Source: Chlamydiales bacterium STE3 (GTDB taxonomy: Bacteria > Chlamydiota > Chlamydiia > Chlamydiales > Parachlamydiaceae). From it: a stretch of DNA of 64,000 nucleotides. The stretch covers positions 1 through 64,000 of the forward strand of contig VKHO01000044.1 in assembly GCA_011125455.1 (NCBI GenBank), in the 5' to 3' direction. The position numbers and the translations under genes are program-made. The notes beneath the pieces were generated by a model. That model was not told the DNA's origin. It did not search any database and saw only the letters and a list, made by a program, of their open reading frames with translations. Below are positions 1 through 9,222 of the stretch, piece by piece; the stretch's first letter is position 1, and the number at the start of each line of letters is the position of its first letter.

Positions 1-321
1 GCTATGCATGTGGGGAAAAGGGATAAGGCATCGGCAGAGTGTTTATTGGCAAAGCTTCCTGAAGATATAAAAAAAAAGCCCGCTTTTATACAGATAAATT
101 CTCAGTGTATTACGAAGTTATTCCTTGGATGCAACGCGGGCCTGTCGGTAAAGGGTTGGGTAAAACGAGCTACATTGAAAGATTTAATAACACCCTTAGA
201 AAAAGATGTTCTCGACTCGTGAGAAAAACACTCTCTTTTTCAAAGAAGCTTGGCTAATCATATAGGCATGATTAAATATTTTATTTGTGAATACAACCAA
301 AAGCGAGCATTATTTGTTTAG
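1..321 (+). pseudogene. IS1-family transposase remnant, frameshifted, 5' end outside window
   Basis: This is the C-terminal part of an IS1-type (InsB-like) DDE transposase, already incomplete at the window edge. Reading frame 1 gives VGKRDKASAE, then the frame moves by -1 at an A9 run (69-77) and continues YTDKFSVYYEVIPW and GKTSYIERFNNTLRKR, a hallmark of the IS1 transposase C-terminus. A second shift near 249-253 is needed to reach ANHIGMIKYFICEYNQ before the stop at 319-321. IS1 elements use a programmed -1 slip at an A-rich site between insA and insB, but the slip here lies late in the catalytic part and a second lesion follows, so decay is the better explanation. No terminal inverted repeat can be judged because the left end is cut off. 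Confidence 0.85.
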
Positions 322-334
322 GACTACCTAAATT

Positions 335-708
335 GTGATGGATAAAAGTAGTAAAAAGATTATTGGTATGGTTTTTTCTACTGGGAAAAAACGTGATTTT
401 CGATTGTTTAAGGAATTAAACATACATATTCATAAAGACATTAGTGCTTTAACAGATTCAGGTTATCTAGGCCTACAAAAGCTTCTCGCTAAAACACAAA
501 CACCTAAAAAGAAAAGTAAAAAAAGCCTTTGGCTTGGGAGGATAAGAAAAATAACAAAAAACTATCTAGTGAACGAGTGAGCAACGAAAATGTGATAGGA
601 TTGCTTAAACGATTTAAAATTATAGCTGATCGTTATAGAAATAGACGTAAAAGGTTTGGGTTTCGTTTTAATTTAATCGTAGGAATTTATAACTTAGGGC
701 TATGTTAA
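335..708 (+). pseudogene. IS5-family transposase C-terminal remnant, frameshifted
   Basis: The fragment encodes the end of an IS5-type DDE transposase. Frame 2 reads GKKRDFRLFKE, then TDSGYLGLQKLL and TPKKKSKKS, the usual region around the second and third catalytic acids. The frame then changes between about 525 and 540, and frame 1 continues as SSERVSNENVIGLLKRFKI and YRNRRKRFGFRFNL to a stop at 706-708. The N-terminal half of the enzyme is absent. It lies only 13 bases after the IS1-like remnant, so two unrelated insertion sequences have collapsed into each other upstream of the permease gene. It cannot code for an active enzyme as it stands. Confidence 0.85.
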
Positions 709-980
709 TGAGTTTTAAAAGAACTCTAATGAACTTATCCCGGAGCTTTTTAATCAGCAAGATAGGAAACTACTTAAGATGTATGACACTTAATATAAAG
801 GAGTTTATACAATCTAAAATCGATGCGGAAGAAATTCAAAGAAAGAGAGCTAAGACTACCAAGAACAAAGCCAAACATGATTATCCAAGAATTCAAGGCT
901 ACTTAAGCATAACAACAATGTCTTGTCAGCTTTTTCCCTTATCGGTAATTTGAAACAAAACAACAACTCATGTACTTCTA
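709..980. other. Interval without an assignable gene, probably more mobile-element debris
   Basis: A frame open from 702 to 953 gives an 83-residue lysine-rich peptide, and another frame gives a coding-looking stretch (NELIPELFNQQDRKLLKMYD) that ends in stops. Neither has a convincing ribosome binding site or a family I recognise. The likeliest reading is a decayed gene or element flank between the IS remnants and the permease. No promoter for the permease could be picked out with confidence. Confidence 0.4.
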
Positions 981-2666
981 ATGCGAAGCGGAAAAGAAAG
1001 TAGAGCTGCTTACTGGCATGTCCTTTACAAGCAATTTCATAAAAATTTTCTCGGAAAATTAGGGCTATACTGTGTTCTAATTTTTTGTTTTTTTGGAATC
1101 TATGCCCCTTTTTTTGCTTCTAGTAAACCATTTGTCGTTGAATTCGATGGAAAATGGTATTTTCCCTTTTTTAGATACTTATTTTTCCCCGGTTTTTACA
1201 CTAAAAAATTGGATATTTTCTTCAATCTACTTATGTTTTCTCTTCCTGCTTTTTTCGTGACTATAGGGTTGTTTAAAAGGCACGAGAAGGCTCTAAAAGT
1301 CTTTTTGACTTGGATAATAGGTGCACAGATCGGCTTGTTTTTTTATTTTTCCTTCTTTCATGTTGCCGATCCTGCGAGTGATCCTCAATTAGCTAAAAAA
1401 AGGCATGAAGCTGTTCAGGAAAGAATGGTTGCAAAGAGAAGCGATGAATTTCATTTTTTCCCTCAAAGGGAAGATTGGTATTTCGACTTAAGATTCATGA
1501 ATGATTATGCCAAGCTTAATGCAGTCATGCGCTACGTGCAGCGCAAGCATCATCATCAGGTGATCGAAAAGTATGCAGCGAAGTATCTCTCCAAATATGG
1601 GGCGCTACCGACGCTTTGGCAGATGGATGAGGAACGCTCTATTTCCCAAATCGTTGCTTTAGAAAAAAGCTTAGAGGCGCAAGAAGCAAAGGCTCTAAAC
1701 GCATTTCAAACGCTTAGCTTGTATTTAGAAGCTTGCCAATCTCTAAATGCGCTTCAGGGAAATAGGCACTGCTACGATCTTTCCAACGCACCTATAGTAG
1801 AGCGGAAAGAATTAATTGAAGCGCAAAAACAGGTGTGGGCTTTTTATGAAACAAAAGACAAGCTCAATTTCTACAAGCAAAGAAAGAAATGGCTAGAAGA
1901 TTCCGCTAAAAAAATTGGCTTTCTTTGGATGCCGATCGTTCCTTTTCATTGGGAAGATGATGCTGGGGGGGATCAGCGGTTAAACCAAGTTCTTCCTTGG
2001 TGGGAATTAACGCGGAGTAACCGTAAAGAGCTGATAGCTGCATTGATTTTTGGCATACGCATTTCTTTGGTTGTTGGTTTTTTAGCCGTCGCGCTGGCTT
2101 TTGCGATTGGAGTTCCTATTGGAGCCTTTGCTGGATTTTATGGAGGGACTTTTGATATTGTTGTGAGCCGGTTGCTAGAGGTCTGGGAATCGATGCCTAC
2201 ATTTTTTATGCTCCTTCTTGTCATTGCCATATCGCAGAGTAAATCCATTTTTATCGTTATTTCAGTGATCGGTCTCTTCGCTTGGCCTGTTTTTAGCCGC
2301 TATACAAGAAGTGAAGTTTTTAAGCAGCGCAATTTAGCTTATGTTGAAGCTTCGACAGCACTTGGTTTTAGCGATTCATTTATCATCTTTAAAGAGATTT
2401 TACCTAATGCAATTCCTCCCTTGCTGACCCTATTGCCTTTTGCTATCATGGGCGCAATAACAAGTGAAGCTGGGCTTTCTTTTTTGGGACTAGGCGAGGA
2501 TGGATCCTGTTCATGGGGAATTTTAATGGATGAAGGACGAAAAGGTTTTCCTTCTGAAGCCTACCTGCTATGGCCACCTGCAATTTTGCTTACAATTTTG
2601 CTGGTTTCTATAGCCCTTGTCGGAGATGCCTTGCGCGATGCCCTAGATCCAAAATTGAAAAGATAA
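981..2666 (+). CDS. oppC: Oligopeptide/dipeptide ABC transporter permease, OppC type
   Basis: This 561-residue protein is an inner-membrane permease subunit of a peptide ABC importer. The N-terminus has a first membrane segment (about residues 25-48) and two more around 80-125, followed by a soluble insertion of about 200 residues (roughly 130-340) rich in charged and helical sequence. The C-terminal 220 residues are a classic permease domain with the EAA loop (YVEASTALGFSDSFIIFKEI) and the ending GLGEDGSCSWGILMDEGR typical of OppC/DppC. YejE-like and chlamydial OppC proteins also carry long periplasmic insertions. A partner OppB gene would be expected immediately upstream but that space holds only IS debris. 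Start codon ATG at 981 lacks a good Shine-Dalgarno sequence, so the exact start is uncertain. Confidence 0.88.
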   Translation: MRSGKESRAAYWHVLYKQFHKNFLGKLGLYCVLIFCFFGIYAPFFASSKPFVVEFDGKWYFPFFRYLFFPGFYTKKLDIFFNLLMFSLPAFFVTIGLFKRHEKALKVFLTWIIGAQIGLFFYFSFFHVADPASDPQLAKKRHEAVQERMVAKRSDEFHFFPQREDWYFDLRFMNDYAKLNAVMRYVQRKHHHQVIEKYAAKYLSKYGALPTLWQMDEERSISQIVALEKSLEAQEAKALNAFQTLSLYLEACQSLNALQGNRHCYDLSNAPIVERKELIEAQKQVWAFYETKDKLNFYKQRKKWLEDSAKKIGFLWMPIVPFHWEDDAGGDQRLNQVLPWWELTRSNRKELIAALIFGIRISLVVGFLAVALAFAIGVPIGAFAGFYGGTFDIVVSRLLEVWESMPTFFMLLLVIAISQSKSIFIVISVIGLFAWPVFSRYTRSEVFKQRNLAYVEASTALGFSDSFIIFKEILPNAIPPLLTLLPFAIMGAITSEAGLSFLGLGEDGSCSWGILMDEGRKGFPSEAYLLWPPAILLTILLVSIALVGDALRDALDPKLKR

Positions 2667-2676
2667 AGGTAATGCA

Positions 2677-3231
2677 ATGAAACAGGTATTATTCTCTTTA
2701 GTTCTTGCGCTATGTGCCCTTGGCAACCCTTTGCAAGCAGAAGACACAAATGGTGTGGTGTTCTCACTTAAAAGCGATGATAAGATGTGGAAGATGGGGT
2801 CAGAGTTCCATACTGATAGCCAGCAAATCACCCAATATATCCCAGAGACACAAACAATTAATAATTGGAAAGAGCTTTTTACCATTCAGACGATGGAAAA
2901 TGCGCGTTTAGATCCGATGAATGTCTTTCAGTTGTTGCTTAAAGAATTGAGCAATATTGGAAGTGGAGAAGATATCGTTGGCCATCGCATTCTTAGTAAC
3001 GATGACAAAGGCCTTTTAGCTGAATGGTGGATCGACCACCAGTCCCCAAATGACCAGCATGAATGGATCCGTATTTTTAATGCTGGAAGTTCAACGGCAA
3101 TTTTGCGCTACACAACGCGTAATACGGACAAATTAGATAAAGCGGCTAAAATTTGGATTCCAATTTTAACGCAAGCTTACTATAAGCCGTTGATGCGCTT
3201 CGAGAATTTTTATCGAGATGTTTACTATTAA
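2677..3231 (+). CDS. Secreted hypothetical protein
   Basis: The 184-residue product begins with a clear signal peptide (MKQVLFSLVLALCALGNPLQA, cleavage after the last Ala) so it should be exported. The mature part contains YIPETQTINNWKELFTIQ near residues 54-71 and ends with aromatic residues (NFYRDVYY). No enzymatic motif is seen and I do not recognise the family with certainty. The gene starts 10 bases after oppC, with AAAGGT just before the ATG, and is probably co-transcribed with it. A role linked to peptide uptake is possible only by position. Confidence 0.75.
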   Translation: MKQVLFSLVLALCALGNPLQAEDTNGVVFSLKSDDKMWKMGSEFHTDSQQITQYIPETQTINNWKELFTIQTMENARLDPMNVFQLLLKELSNIGSGEDIVGHRILSNDDKGLLAEWWIDHQSPNDQHEWIRIFNAGSSTAILRYTTRNTDKLDKAAKIWIPILTQAYYKPLMRFENFYRDVYY

Positions 3232-3342
3232 GGCAAACGCTCGACTCTCTTTTTTACCCACACTTGAATCACTGCTGGTCGCTTTTATAAAAAGTAAGGG
3301 TTTTTCTTTAAAAAGGTTATTTTTCTAATGGCGTATTCCTAA

Positions 3343-4992
3343 TCACATGTGGCCTAATAAGTTAAGGAGTTTTTTGTGTAGAGCATTGGCCTCGCTTCGT
3401 TTTCCCAATTGAAGTTTAACTAAAGCTGCCCACTGGATGTGTTGGAGATTATTCGGGTTGTTATAAGCATCCTCTTCCAGGGAAAAGGCCTGATCATAAA
3501 GTTTTTCCGCCTCTTCATGCTTATTAAGTTGGATCTTTGTCATTGCTGCCAGAGCAAATGGATTATAAACTCTACACACCTCGTTAGCTACTTGGTTTGG
3601 CAATAAGTAGGTGTCAAAAAGATGTTCTGCTTCTCCCCACTTCTTTAACCTTGCTTTGTTTATCGCTGCAAACAGGAAATGTTTACCATATTTAGGTTGA
3701 TCGTGGAGTGTTTCGTTAGATAACAAGTGGGTGCTATATATCTTTTCTAACTCATCATCCATATTCAAAAAATAATAGCATGTAGCAGCCTTTAAGTGCT
3801 CTTCTAGACCAGCACAATCTTGATCCTCGATTAGATCTATGTATGCTTTTATGCCAAGTTGATAATTTTTCTCTTTTTCTGCTAGATGGAGCAATCTCAA
3901 GAAATCCACAGAATCCATTGATTCCCTAAACATACCGAACATTTTAGTATACGCAAGTAAAGCTTTTTGATCATCGACATTAAAAAAAATCTCAGCGGAG
4001 GCGTTTAAAGCAAAATAAGTTACGTTGTCTCCATATGCAGCAAGTGCTTGTTGAGCAAATAAAGCTGCGCTCGCCTTGCCCCTTAGCTCTGCTTGGTTTA
4101 TGGCTATGCCCAATAAAACCGGCGGGAATACTTTACCCGCCTCATGAAGAGATCTGACTAATGAAAGATCATCCTCGGTCAACTCTTCAAGAGCTCCGTA
4201 ATCTTTTTTTTCGGCAGCTCTGATGGCCAAATCAATAACCCTTTGTTCGATATGTTCAGCCTCTTGCGGCATGAGACGCAAGGCTAATCGACTTGCACAT
4301 GTGGCTCCAAATTCAATCGCCTTTTCAAAATAAAATTGGATTAGATCAGAGTTGCTTGTCGTTTGAGAATAGATCCAACCCTGCAAAAGGGTTTCTCCTG
4401 GAAAGCCTTCTTTAGCACCTTCAAAAATTTTTTTATGCACGATAGGAGAAAGAGGAAAGGATTGACTTAATTCCCTTATACTTAAATCTTTATTTATAAA
4501 CGAGGCGAACCCAGGAAATTTTTGTCTGGGTAGGGAATAGCGAGAAAAAATCTCCGTTGAGAACTCAGGATTAAGCAGTCTTCCAGAAATTTCTAAAATG
4601 TATTTGATAAAAGTTTTTTCTAAAATATAATTTTTCCTTGGTGAGTTTTTAGCCATTTTTAAATCAAAGCTAAATTCATTTTTTCTTCTCAGCAATTTCC
4701 AGGCATGCTCTGTAAGCTTTCGATTACCTTTGCTTGTCGCTTCAAAACTGAGGAGGCTTTTAGCATTTAAGAAGGTAATAATGTGCTCGACAAGTTCAGT
4801 AGGTAATTTTTCAAAAAAGGATCTGGATTCTTTAGCTTTGACACCTTCAACATGGAGATTGGCACCGGGAAGTGCTCCCAGGCAACTATTTTTTCTCTCC
4901 CTTTTGGCAAAGGGGAGCGGTTGAGCGGAAATTTGGGGAGAAGGAAATACTTCATCAAAAGGCCGTTTCCCGAGCATCTTATCAAATGACAT
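3343..4992 (-). CDS. F-box protein with helical-repeat C-terminus, candidate host-directed effector
   Basis: The 549-residue product has a disordered N-terminus, then an F-box near residues 62-105 (FFEKLPTELVEHIITFLN, followed by KSLLSFEATSKGNRKLTEHAW). F-boxes dock proteins onto Skp1 of eukaryotic SCF ubiquitin ligases and have no bacterial partner, so this is a typical eukaryote-like effector of amoeba-associated bacteria. The rest is all-helical and resembles degenerate TPR/Sel1-type repeats (for example HEEAEKLYDQAFSLEEDA and LLHLAEKEKNYQLGIKAYID), which would recruit a target. No signal peptide is present, consistent with a contact-dependent secretion route such as type III. A GAGAAG site precedes the ATG. 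The gene stands alone, convergent with the secreted protein gene to its left. Confidence 0.85.
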   Translation of the reverse strand: MSFDKMLGKRPFDEVFPSPQISAQPLPFAKRERKNSCLGALPGANLHVEGVKAKESRSFFEKLPTELVEHIITFLNAKSLLSFEATSKGNRKLTEHAWKLLRRKNEFSFDLKMAKNSPRKNYILEKTFIKYILEISGRLLNPEFSTEIFSRYSLPRQKFPGFASFINKDLSIRELSQSFPLSPIVHKKIFEGAKEGFPGETLLQGWIYSQTTSNSDLIQFYFEKAIEFGATCASRLALRLMPQEAEHIEQRVIDLAIRAAEKKDYGALEELTEDDLSLVRSLHEAGKVFPPVLLGIAINQAELRGKASAALFAQQALAAYGDNVTYFALNASAEIFFNVDDQKALLAYTKMFGMFRESMDSVDFLRLLHLAEKEKNYQLGIKAYIDLIEDQDCAGLEEHLKAATCYYFLNMDDELEKIYSTHLLSNETLHDQPKYGKHFLFAAINKARLKKWGEAEHLFDTYLLPNQVANEVCRVYNPFALAAMTKIQLNKHEEAEKLYDQAFSLEEDAYNNPNNLQHIQWAALVKLQLGKRSEANALHKKLLNLLGHM

Positions 4993-5122
4993 AGTTTCTT
5001 CTCTTAAGTTTTATTTTGATAAAATGCTAATCCAATTAATTAAATATCTTATAAAGAATTCATTTTTTAAATGAAAAATTAACGTAATTTAAGGGAAAAA
5101 AATAATTAATTAGTGGGAACTT

Positions 5123-6544
5123 TTATCCAAAAAAAGGCGCTAGTAATGTAAAGACAATGATAGACATTAAGGCACCTGCTGGAACGGTGATTGCCCAGGA
5201 TGCGACGATATCGCGCATCATGCCGAGGTTTAGTGCTCCAATCCCGCGGGCTAGGCCGACGCCAATTACTGCTCCGATAAGAGTGTGTGTGGTGGAAACG
5301 GGGAGGCCAAAGCGCGAAGCGATCAGTACGGTGAACGCAGCGCCAAATTCTGCTGCAAATCCTCTAGTCGGAGTGAGTTCAGTGATTTTTTTCCCCACTG
5401 TCTCAATAACGCGCCAGCCCCAAGTTGCAAGCCCAAAGACAATGCCAAATCCTCCTAAAGCAAGGACCCAAGAGGGAATATCGGCGTGCACTGCTGTAAC
5501 CCCGGTTTGTAAGATGGCAATGGAGGCAGAAACTGGTCCAATAGCATTGGCTACATCGTTAGCGCCATGGGAAAAAGCCATCAAACAAGCACTAATGATT
5601 TGCAGCCAGCCAAACATCTTTTCAATTGTTGTAAATTCTTCACTCGTTCTTTCGTACTCTTCTGGCTGGACAAGAATTCCGGAGGTGCTTTTAAGATCGT
5701 CTAAAATAGCATTGATTTGAAAAGTCATCTCCCCTTGTGACAAAGTCCGTGCATAGGAAAGAGCTTTTTTAGCTTTCTCTAATTGAAAAGATAGCTCTGG
5801 CGAAAAATTGGAGGAGCGCGCTGGTTGAAGTGCCAATGCCTGTTTTTTTACAAGGAAAGTGGCAACAATAAAGGCGAAAAATCCCACAGCGCAGCTGATT
5901 AGCAAAGCAAAAACGAAGGTATCATCTAAAGAAGCTTCATCGAAGCTATGAAAAAATAGAACCAAGCTTAGCATGGTTATCACTAAAAAAGTGATTTTAG
6001 GAATAGCTCTTTTGGCAGCTTCCAGAGGGTGAGTCCGATAAAAAATCTTTTTTCTCAAGTAGGTGAAGAGAAAAAAAGAGATGAAGCCACCAAGAAAAGG
6101 GGAAAGAAGCCAGCTGAAGATAATTGAGTAGACCTTATCCCAATAGATGGCGTGAACCCCATCGATAAGTAGGCCAAAACCTACCAGTGCTCCAATAATG
6201 GTATGTGTTGCCGAAATGGGCCAACCAAAATAGGAAGCGATTTGCAGCCATAGGCCCGTTCCGATCAGAGAGGCGAGCATTCCGAGCACAAGGGTTCGGG
6301 GATTGTCCACAAAATAATCAGGATTGATAATTCCACTTTGGATAGTTTCCGAGACATGAGAGCCAAAGAAAAATGCTCCGCAAAATTCTAACACGGCAGC
6401 GATAAAGATTGCTTGTCTTAGTCCAAGAGCACCAGATCCAACGGATGTCCCCATGGCATTGGCGACGTCATTAGCTCCAATGTTCCACGCCATGTAGAAG
6501 CCAGAAAGAAGAATAATTAGGATGAGAAAAGAGTTTGCCGTCAT
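5123..6544 (-). CDS. pit: PiT-family inorganic phosphate permease
   Basis: The 473-residue membrane protein is a proton- or sodium-coupled phosphate transporter of the PiT family. It shows the two duplicated family signatures: GANDVANAMGTSVGSGAL near residue 23 and GANDVANAIGPVSASIAI in the second half, plus the paired GWPISATHTIIGALVGFG and GLPVSTTHTLIGAVIGVG motifs. About ten membrane segments surround a central cytoplasmic loop (roughly residues 235-300). The gene follows the DUF47 gene by 4 bases, the standard arrangement for this transporter and also found in Chlamydia (CT691-CT692 by memory). Length and motifs are normal, so it should be functional. Confidence 0.95.
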   Translation of the reverse strand: MTANSFLILIILLSGFYMAWNIGANDVANAMGTSVGSGALGLRQAIFIAAVLEFCGAFFFGSHVSETIQSGIINPDYFVDNPRTLVLGMLASLIGTGLWLQIASYFGWPISATHTIIGALVGFGLLIDGVHAIYWDKVYSIIFSWLLSPFLGGFISFFLFTYLRKKIFYRTHPLEAAKRAIPKITFLVITMLSLVLFFHSFDEASLDDTFVFALLISCAVGFFAFIVATFLVKKQALALQPARSSNFSPELSFQLEKAKKALSYARTLSQGEMTFQINAILDDLKSTSGILVQPEEYERTSEEFTTIEKMFGWLQIISACLMAFSHGANDVANAIGPVSASIAILQTGVTAVHADIPSWVLALGGFGIVFGLATWGWRVIETVGKKITELTPTRGFAAEFGAAFTVLIASRFGLPVSTTHTLIGAVIGVGLARGIGALNLGMMRDIVASWAITVPAGALMSIIVFTLLAPFFG

Positions 6545-6548
6545 TACC

Positions 6549-7223
6549 TTACTTTAATTCTAGGGTCATACGAATACGATTGGCCAATTTTTCCGACAAA
6601 AGGGAAAGAGACTCAATCGATTCGAAAATGCGTTGCCATAAAATAAATGTGCCTTGGCTAAAAGTTTCTTCATGTGCATAGACATTTTTTAATAAGCTGC
6701 GAAAGATCTTACCTGCTTCGTGATTTTTAGCTGCAACATTTTCAACCATTAGCTTCACTTTTTCTGCTTCTAACCCGCCGAACGAAGATTCAAGAAGATC
6801 ATGCAGTTCTTGAATGATCCCTTTTGCTCCATCAAATGCTTCGATCGTTTTTTTTATAAAATCATCAAAAGAGGATTGGCATTCAATAGGGAGAAATAGG
6901 GGTTTAATCGTAGCAAATAGAGCAAGTGTGTCACTTTTGTGAGCGATTTTATTTTGTATCGCTAGGATTTCAAGCAAACTAGGACGATCAAGAGCGAGAA
7001 AAAAACTTTTGGGAAGGTGGTTGCGAATGTCATTTTTTGTCAGATCTGCCTGGTTCTTAAATTCTTCAATTTTCGCTGCAAGTTCATTGGCCTTTAAGCT
7101 GTTGCGTTCCTGTAATGCTTCGAAAAGCAGGGGAAGAAGATGCACACACTGAGAAACCTTTTCCATGTGGGATTGCAGTGGAGCAAAAGGGGAACGGCCA
7201 AAAAGTTTCAGAATGGTCAGCAT
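6549..7223 (-). CDS. DUF47/PhoU-like phosphate transport regulator
   Basis: The 224-residue product is a DUF47 (TIGR00153) protein, a PhoU-like helical bundle thought to regulate the PiT permease encoded next to it. Visible features are the N-terminal LFGRSPFAPLQSHMEKVSQC stretch and helices with the metal-ligand style acids of the family (EFKNQADLTKNDIRNHL). It is the first gene of the two-gene unit with pit, 4 bases upstream of it, and is divergent from gpmA, so the 7224-7372 interval must hold both promoters. I could not identify them with confidence. Confidence 0.9.
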   Translation of the reverse strand: MLTILKLFGRSPFAPLQSHMEKVSQCVHLLPLLFEALQERNSLKANELAAKIEEFKNQADLTKNDIRNHLPKSFFLALDRPSLLEILAIQNKIAHKSDTLALFATIKPLFLPIECQSSFDDFIKKTIEAFDGAKGIIQELHDLLESSFGGLEAEKVKLMVENVAAKNHEAGKIFRSLLKNVYAHEETFSQGTFILWQRIFESIESLSLLSEKLANRIRMTLELK

Positions 7224-7372
7224 GACTTCTCTCCATGTCGGCTAAAACCTTAAGTTGTAACTCTCAACCTAAGAGTGATTTTTTAAGTCTAGCATGATAA
7301 GAATTCTCATTAAATAAAAGACAAACTTCGACTATGATGAAAGATCAGAGCAGCAAAGAGAGGAAAACGGGT

Positions 7373-8053
7373 ATGACAAAACTAATTTTGATGCGACATG
7401 GCGAATCAATGTGGAATAAGCTCAACTATTTCACTGGCTGGGTCGATGTCCCTCTTTCCAGTCAAGGGGTGGAAGAGGCTTTAGCAGGGGGGAAAAAAAT
7501 CCGCGAAATTCCTATCGATGTGATTTTTACTTCAACATTAATTCGGGCTCAAGAGACAGCAGTACTGGCGATGACGTATCATCAATCTGGTAAAGTTCCA
7601 GTAATTATTCATCAAGATGAAGGAAAATTGGCACAATGGTCTATGATTCATGGTGCAGAAGCCCAGGCCATGATGATTCCTGTTTACCGTTCTTGGCATT
7701 TGAATGAGAGAATGTATGGTGAACTGCAAGGATTGAATAAAAGAGAAACTGCAGAACGTTTTGGACAGGAACAAGTGCACATATGGCGAAGAAGCTATGA
7801 TGTTTCTCCTCCAGAAGGAGAAAGCTTAGAGAAAACAGCAGAGCGCACAATTCCCTACTTTAAGGAAACGATCCTTCCTTTTATTCAGCAAGGCAAAAAT
7901 GTTTTCATTGCCGCTCATGGAAATTCTTTGCGATCCATTGTCATGGAGCTCGAGGGGTTAACAAAAGAAGAAATTGTCCGGTTAGAGTTGACGTTAGGTG
8001 AACCCATCCTCTATGATTATGTGGAAGGTAAATTTATAAAGACTCTACTGTGA
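7373..8053 (+). CDS. gpmA: 2,3-bisphosphoglycerate-dependent phosphoglycerate mutase
   Basis: This glycolytic enzyme interconverts 3- and 2-phosphoglycerate. The catalytic histidine motif LMRHGESMWN is at the N-terminus, RMYGELQGLNKRE carries the acid/base glutamate, and AAHGNSLRSIV supplies the second histidine. I place the start at 7373 (MTKLILMRHG, 226 residues), which matches the usual chlamydial length and has GAGAGG about 9 bases upstream; an in-frame ATG at 7334 would add 13 unconserved residues. The stop overlaps the GTG start of the following nifS. The order gpmA-nifS-nifU is as in Chlamydia (CT722-CT720 by memory). Confidence 0.95.
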   Translation: MTKLILMRHGESMWNKLNYFTGWVDVPLSSQGVEEALAGGKKIREIPIDVIFTSTLIRAQETAVLAMTYHQSGKVPVIIHQDEGKLAQWSMIHGAEAQAMMIPVYRSWHLNERMYGELQGLNKRETAERFGQEQVHIWRRSYDVSPPEGESLEKTAERTIPYFKETILPFIQQGKNVFIAAHGNSLRSIVMELEGLTKEEIVRLELTLGEPILYDYVEGKFIKTLL

Positions 8054-9222
8054 ATCATCCTATTTATTTAGACAATAGCACGACGACCCGCCCTTCAGGG
8101 GAAGCCGTTAGCAAAATGCTCACCTACTATTCCGATAAATGGGGAGCTCCTTCATCTCCTCATAAAATGGGTCAAGAGCTTTTTCCGGCCATTGAAGAGA
8201 GCCTGAGAAGCCTCTATAAACTTTTAGGGGCAGAGGATAAGAATTACATCGTCATCACCTCGTCAGGTGCTGAAGCTGTTAATCATGCAATTTTATCGAC
8301 CTATCAGGATGTGACACTGGCCACAGGAAAAAATCATTTTGTGACTTCCAATATCGATGAAGCTCCGGCACTTTTGTCGCTGAATAGGCTAGATCAATTT
8401 GGTTGTTCCACTTCAGTTGTGAAGGCAAACTTTCAAGGAATGGTCACAGCACAGGCCATTTCAGAGGCCATTTCTCCAAGAACCGCACTGGTCGCTCTTT
8501 CTTATGCAAATGGATTGACAGGTGTGATTAACCCGCTCATTGAAATCGCTGCTTTATGTAAATTAAGAGGCATTCGCCTTCTCATTGATATGACTCACGT
8601 GTTAGGTAAACTTGTCGTCGATTTAAAAGAGATCGACCCTGATTTTATTGCTTTTAACGGAGATCATTTACATGCCCCTAAAGGCACCGGAGGCCTTTAC
8701 ATGCGTGAGGATGTAAAATGCAGCTCCTTCATTTTAGGCGGAATCGAGCAGGCTGGGTTAAGGGCTGGAACGCTCAATGTCCCGGCTTTTATCGGATTGG
8801 GAGAGGCAGCCAAAGAAGCCTTTTCTGCTAGAGACTACATCTGTACTGAGATTGCTAGGTTGAAATTTTATTTTGAAAGCGAAGTGCTCAGGCGTATCCC
8901 TGAAGCCATCATATTTTTTGAAAATGAAGAGCGCTTACCCCACATCACTGCTATCGCTTTTCCAGGGGTTTCAAGTGAAGCTTTTCTTTTTCTCCTGAAT
9001 AGGAAAGGTTTGTATGCTAGTATGGGTGGTGGTAGCCAACAACAAATTGGCTATTTGCTCAATGCTTGTGGGATTGAACACTCTTTGGCTAATTGCGGTT
9101 TAAGCTTTAGCTTTTCTCGAGAAACGACAGAGGAAGAAGTGGAGCGTGCCTTGATCATTTTAGAACAAAGCTATGCTAAGTTACGCAAACTTTCTGAAAA
9201 AATTGTACCAAAAAGAAGTTAA
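8050..9222 (+). CDS. nifS: NifS-like class V aminotransferase / cysteine desulfurase
   Basis: The 390-residue protein is a PLP-dependent class V aminotransferase of the NifS/IscS type, which would supply sulfur for Fe-S assembly. It begins with IYLDNSTTTRPSGEAV, contains SSGAEAVNHAIL, and carries the PLP lysine in HAPKGTGGLYMRED. Starts at GTG 8050, overlapping the gpmA stop (GTGA). In standard IscS/NifS the sulfur-accepting cysteine lies in a loop with a pattern like SxGSAC near the C-terminus; here the matching place reads SMGGGSQQQIGYLLNACG, so the expected cysteine position is not occupied and the nearest cysteine is about 11 residues later. This may mark a specialised desulfurase or a different acceptor geometry. 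Confidence 0.9.
   Translation: MNHPIYLDNSTTTRPSGEAVSKMLTYYSDKWGAPSSPHKMGQELFPAIEESLRSLYKLLGAEDKNYIVITSSGAEAVNHAILSTYQDVTLATGKNHFVTSNIDEAPALLSLNRLDQFGCSTSVVKANFQGMVTAQAISEAISPRTALVALSYANGLTGVINPLIEIAALCKLRGIRLLIDMTHVLGKLVVDLKEIDPDFIAFNGDHLHAPKGTGGLYMREDVKCSSFILGGIEQAGLRAGTLNVPAFIGLGEAAKEAFSARDYICTEIARLKFYFESEVLRRIPEAIIFFENEERLPHITAIAFPGVSSEAFLFLLNRKGLYASMGGGSQQQIGYLLNACGIEHSLANCGLSFSFSRETTEEEVERALIILEQSYAKLRKLSEKIVPKRS

Noticed and set aside
1-255. Programmed frameshift in the IS1-type transposase at the A9 run
   Set aside because: The site is not at the insA-insB junction and a second frameshift follows, so the element is decayed.
5157-5720. 187-codon open frame on the plus strand opposite pit
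   Set aside because: It lies wholly inside the well-supported PiT permease gene on the other strand, has no binding site, and reads as an antisense shadow of the conserved motifs.
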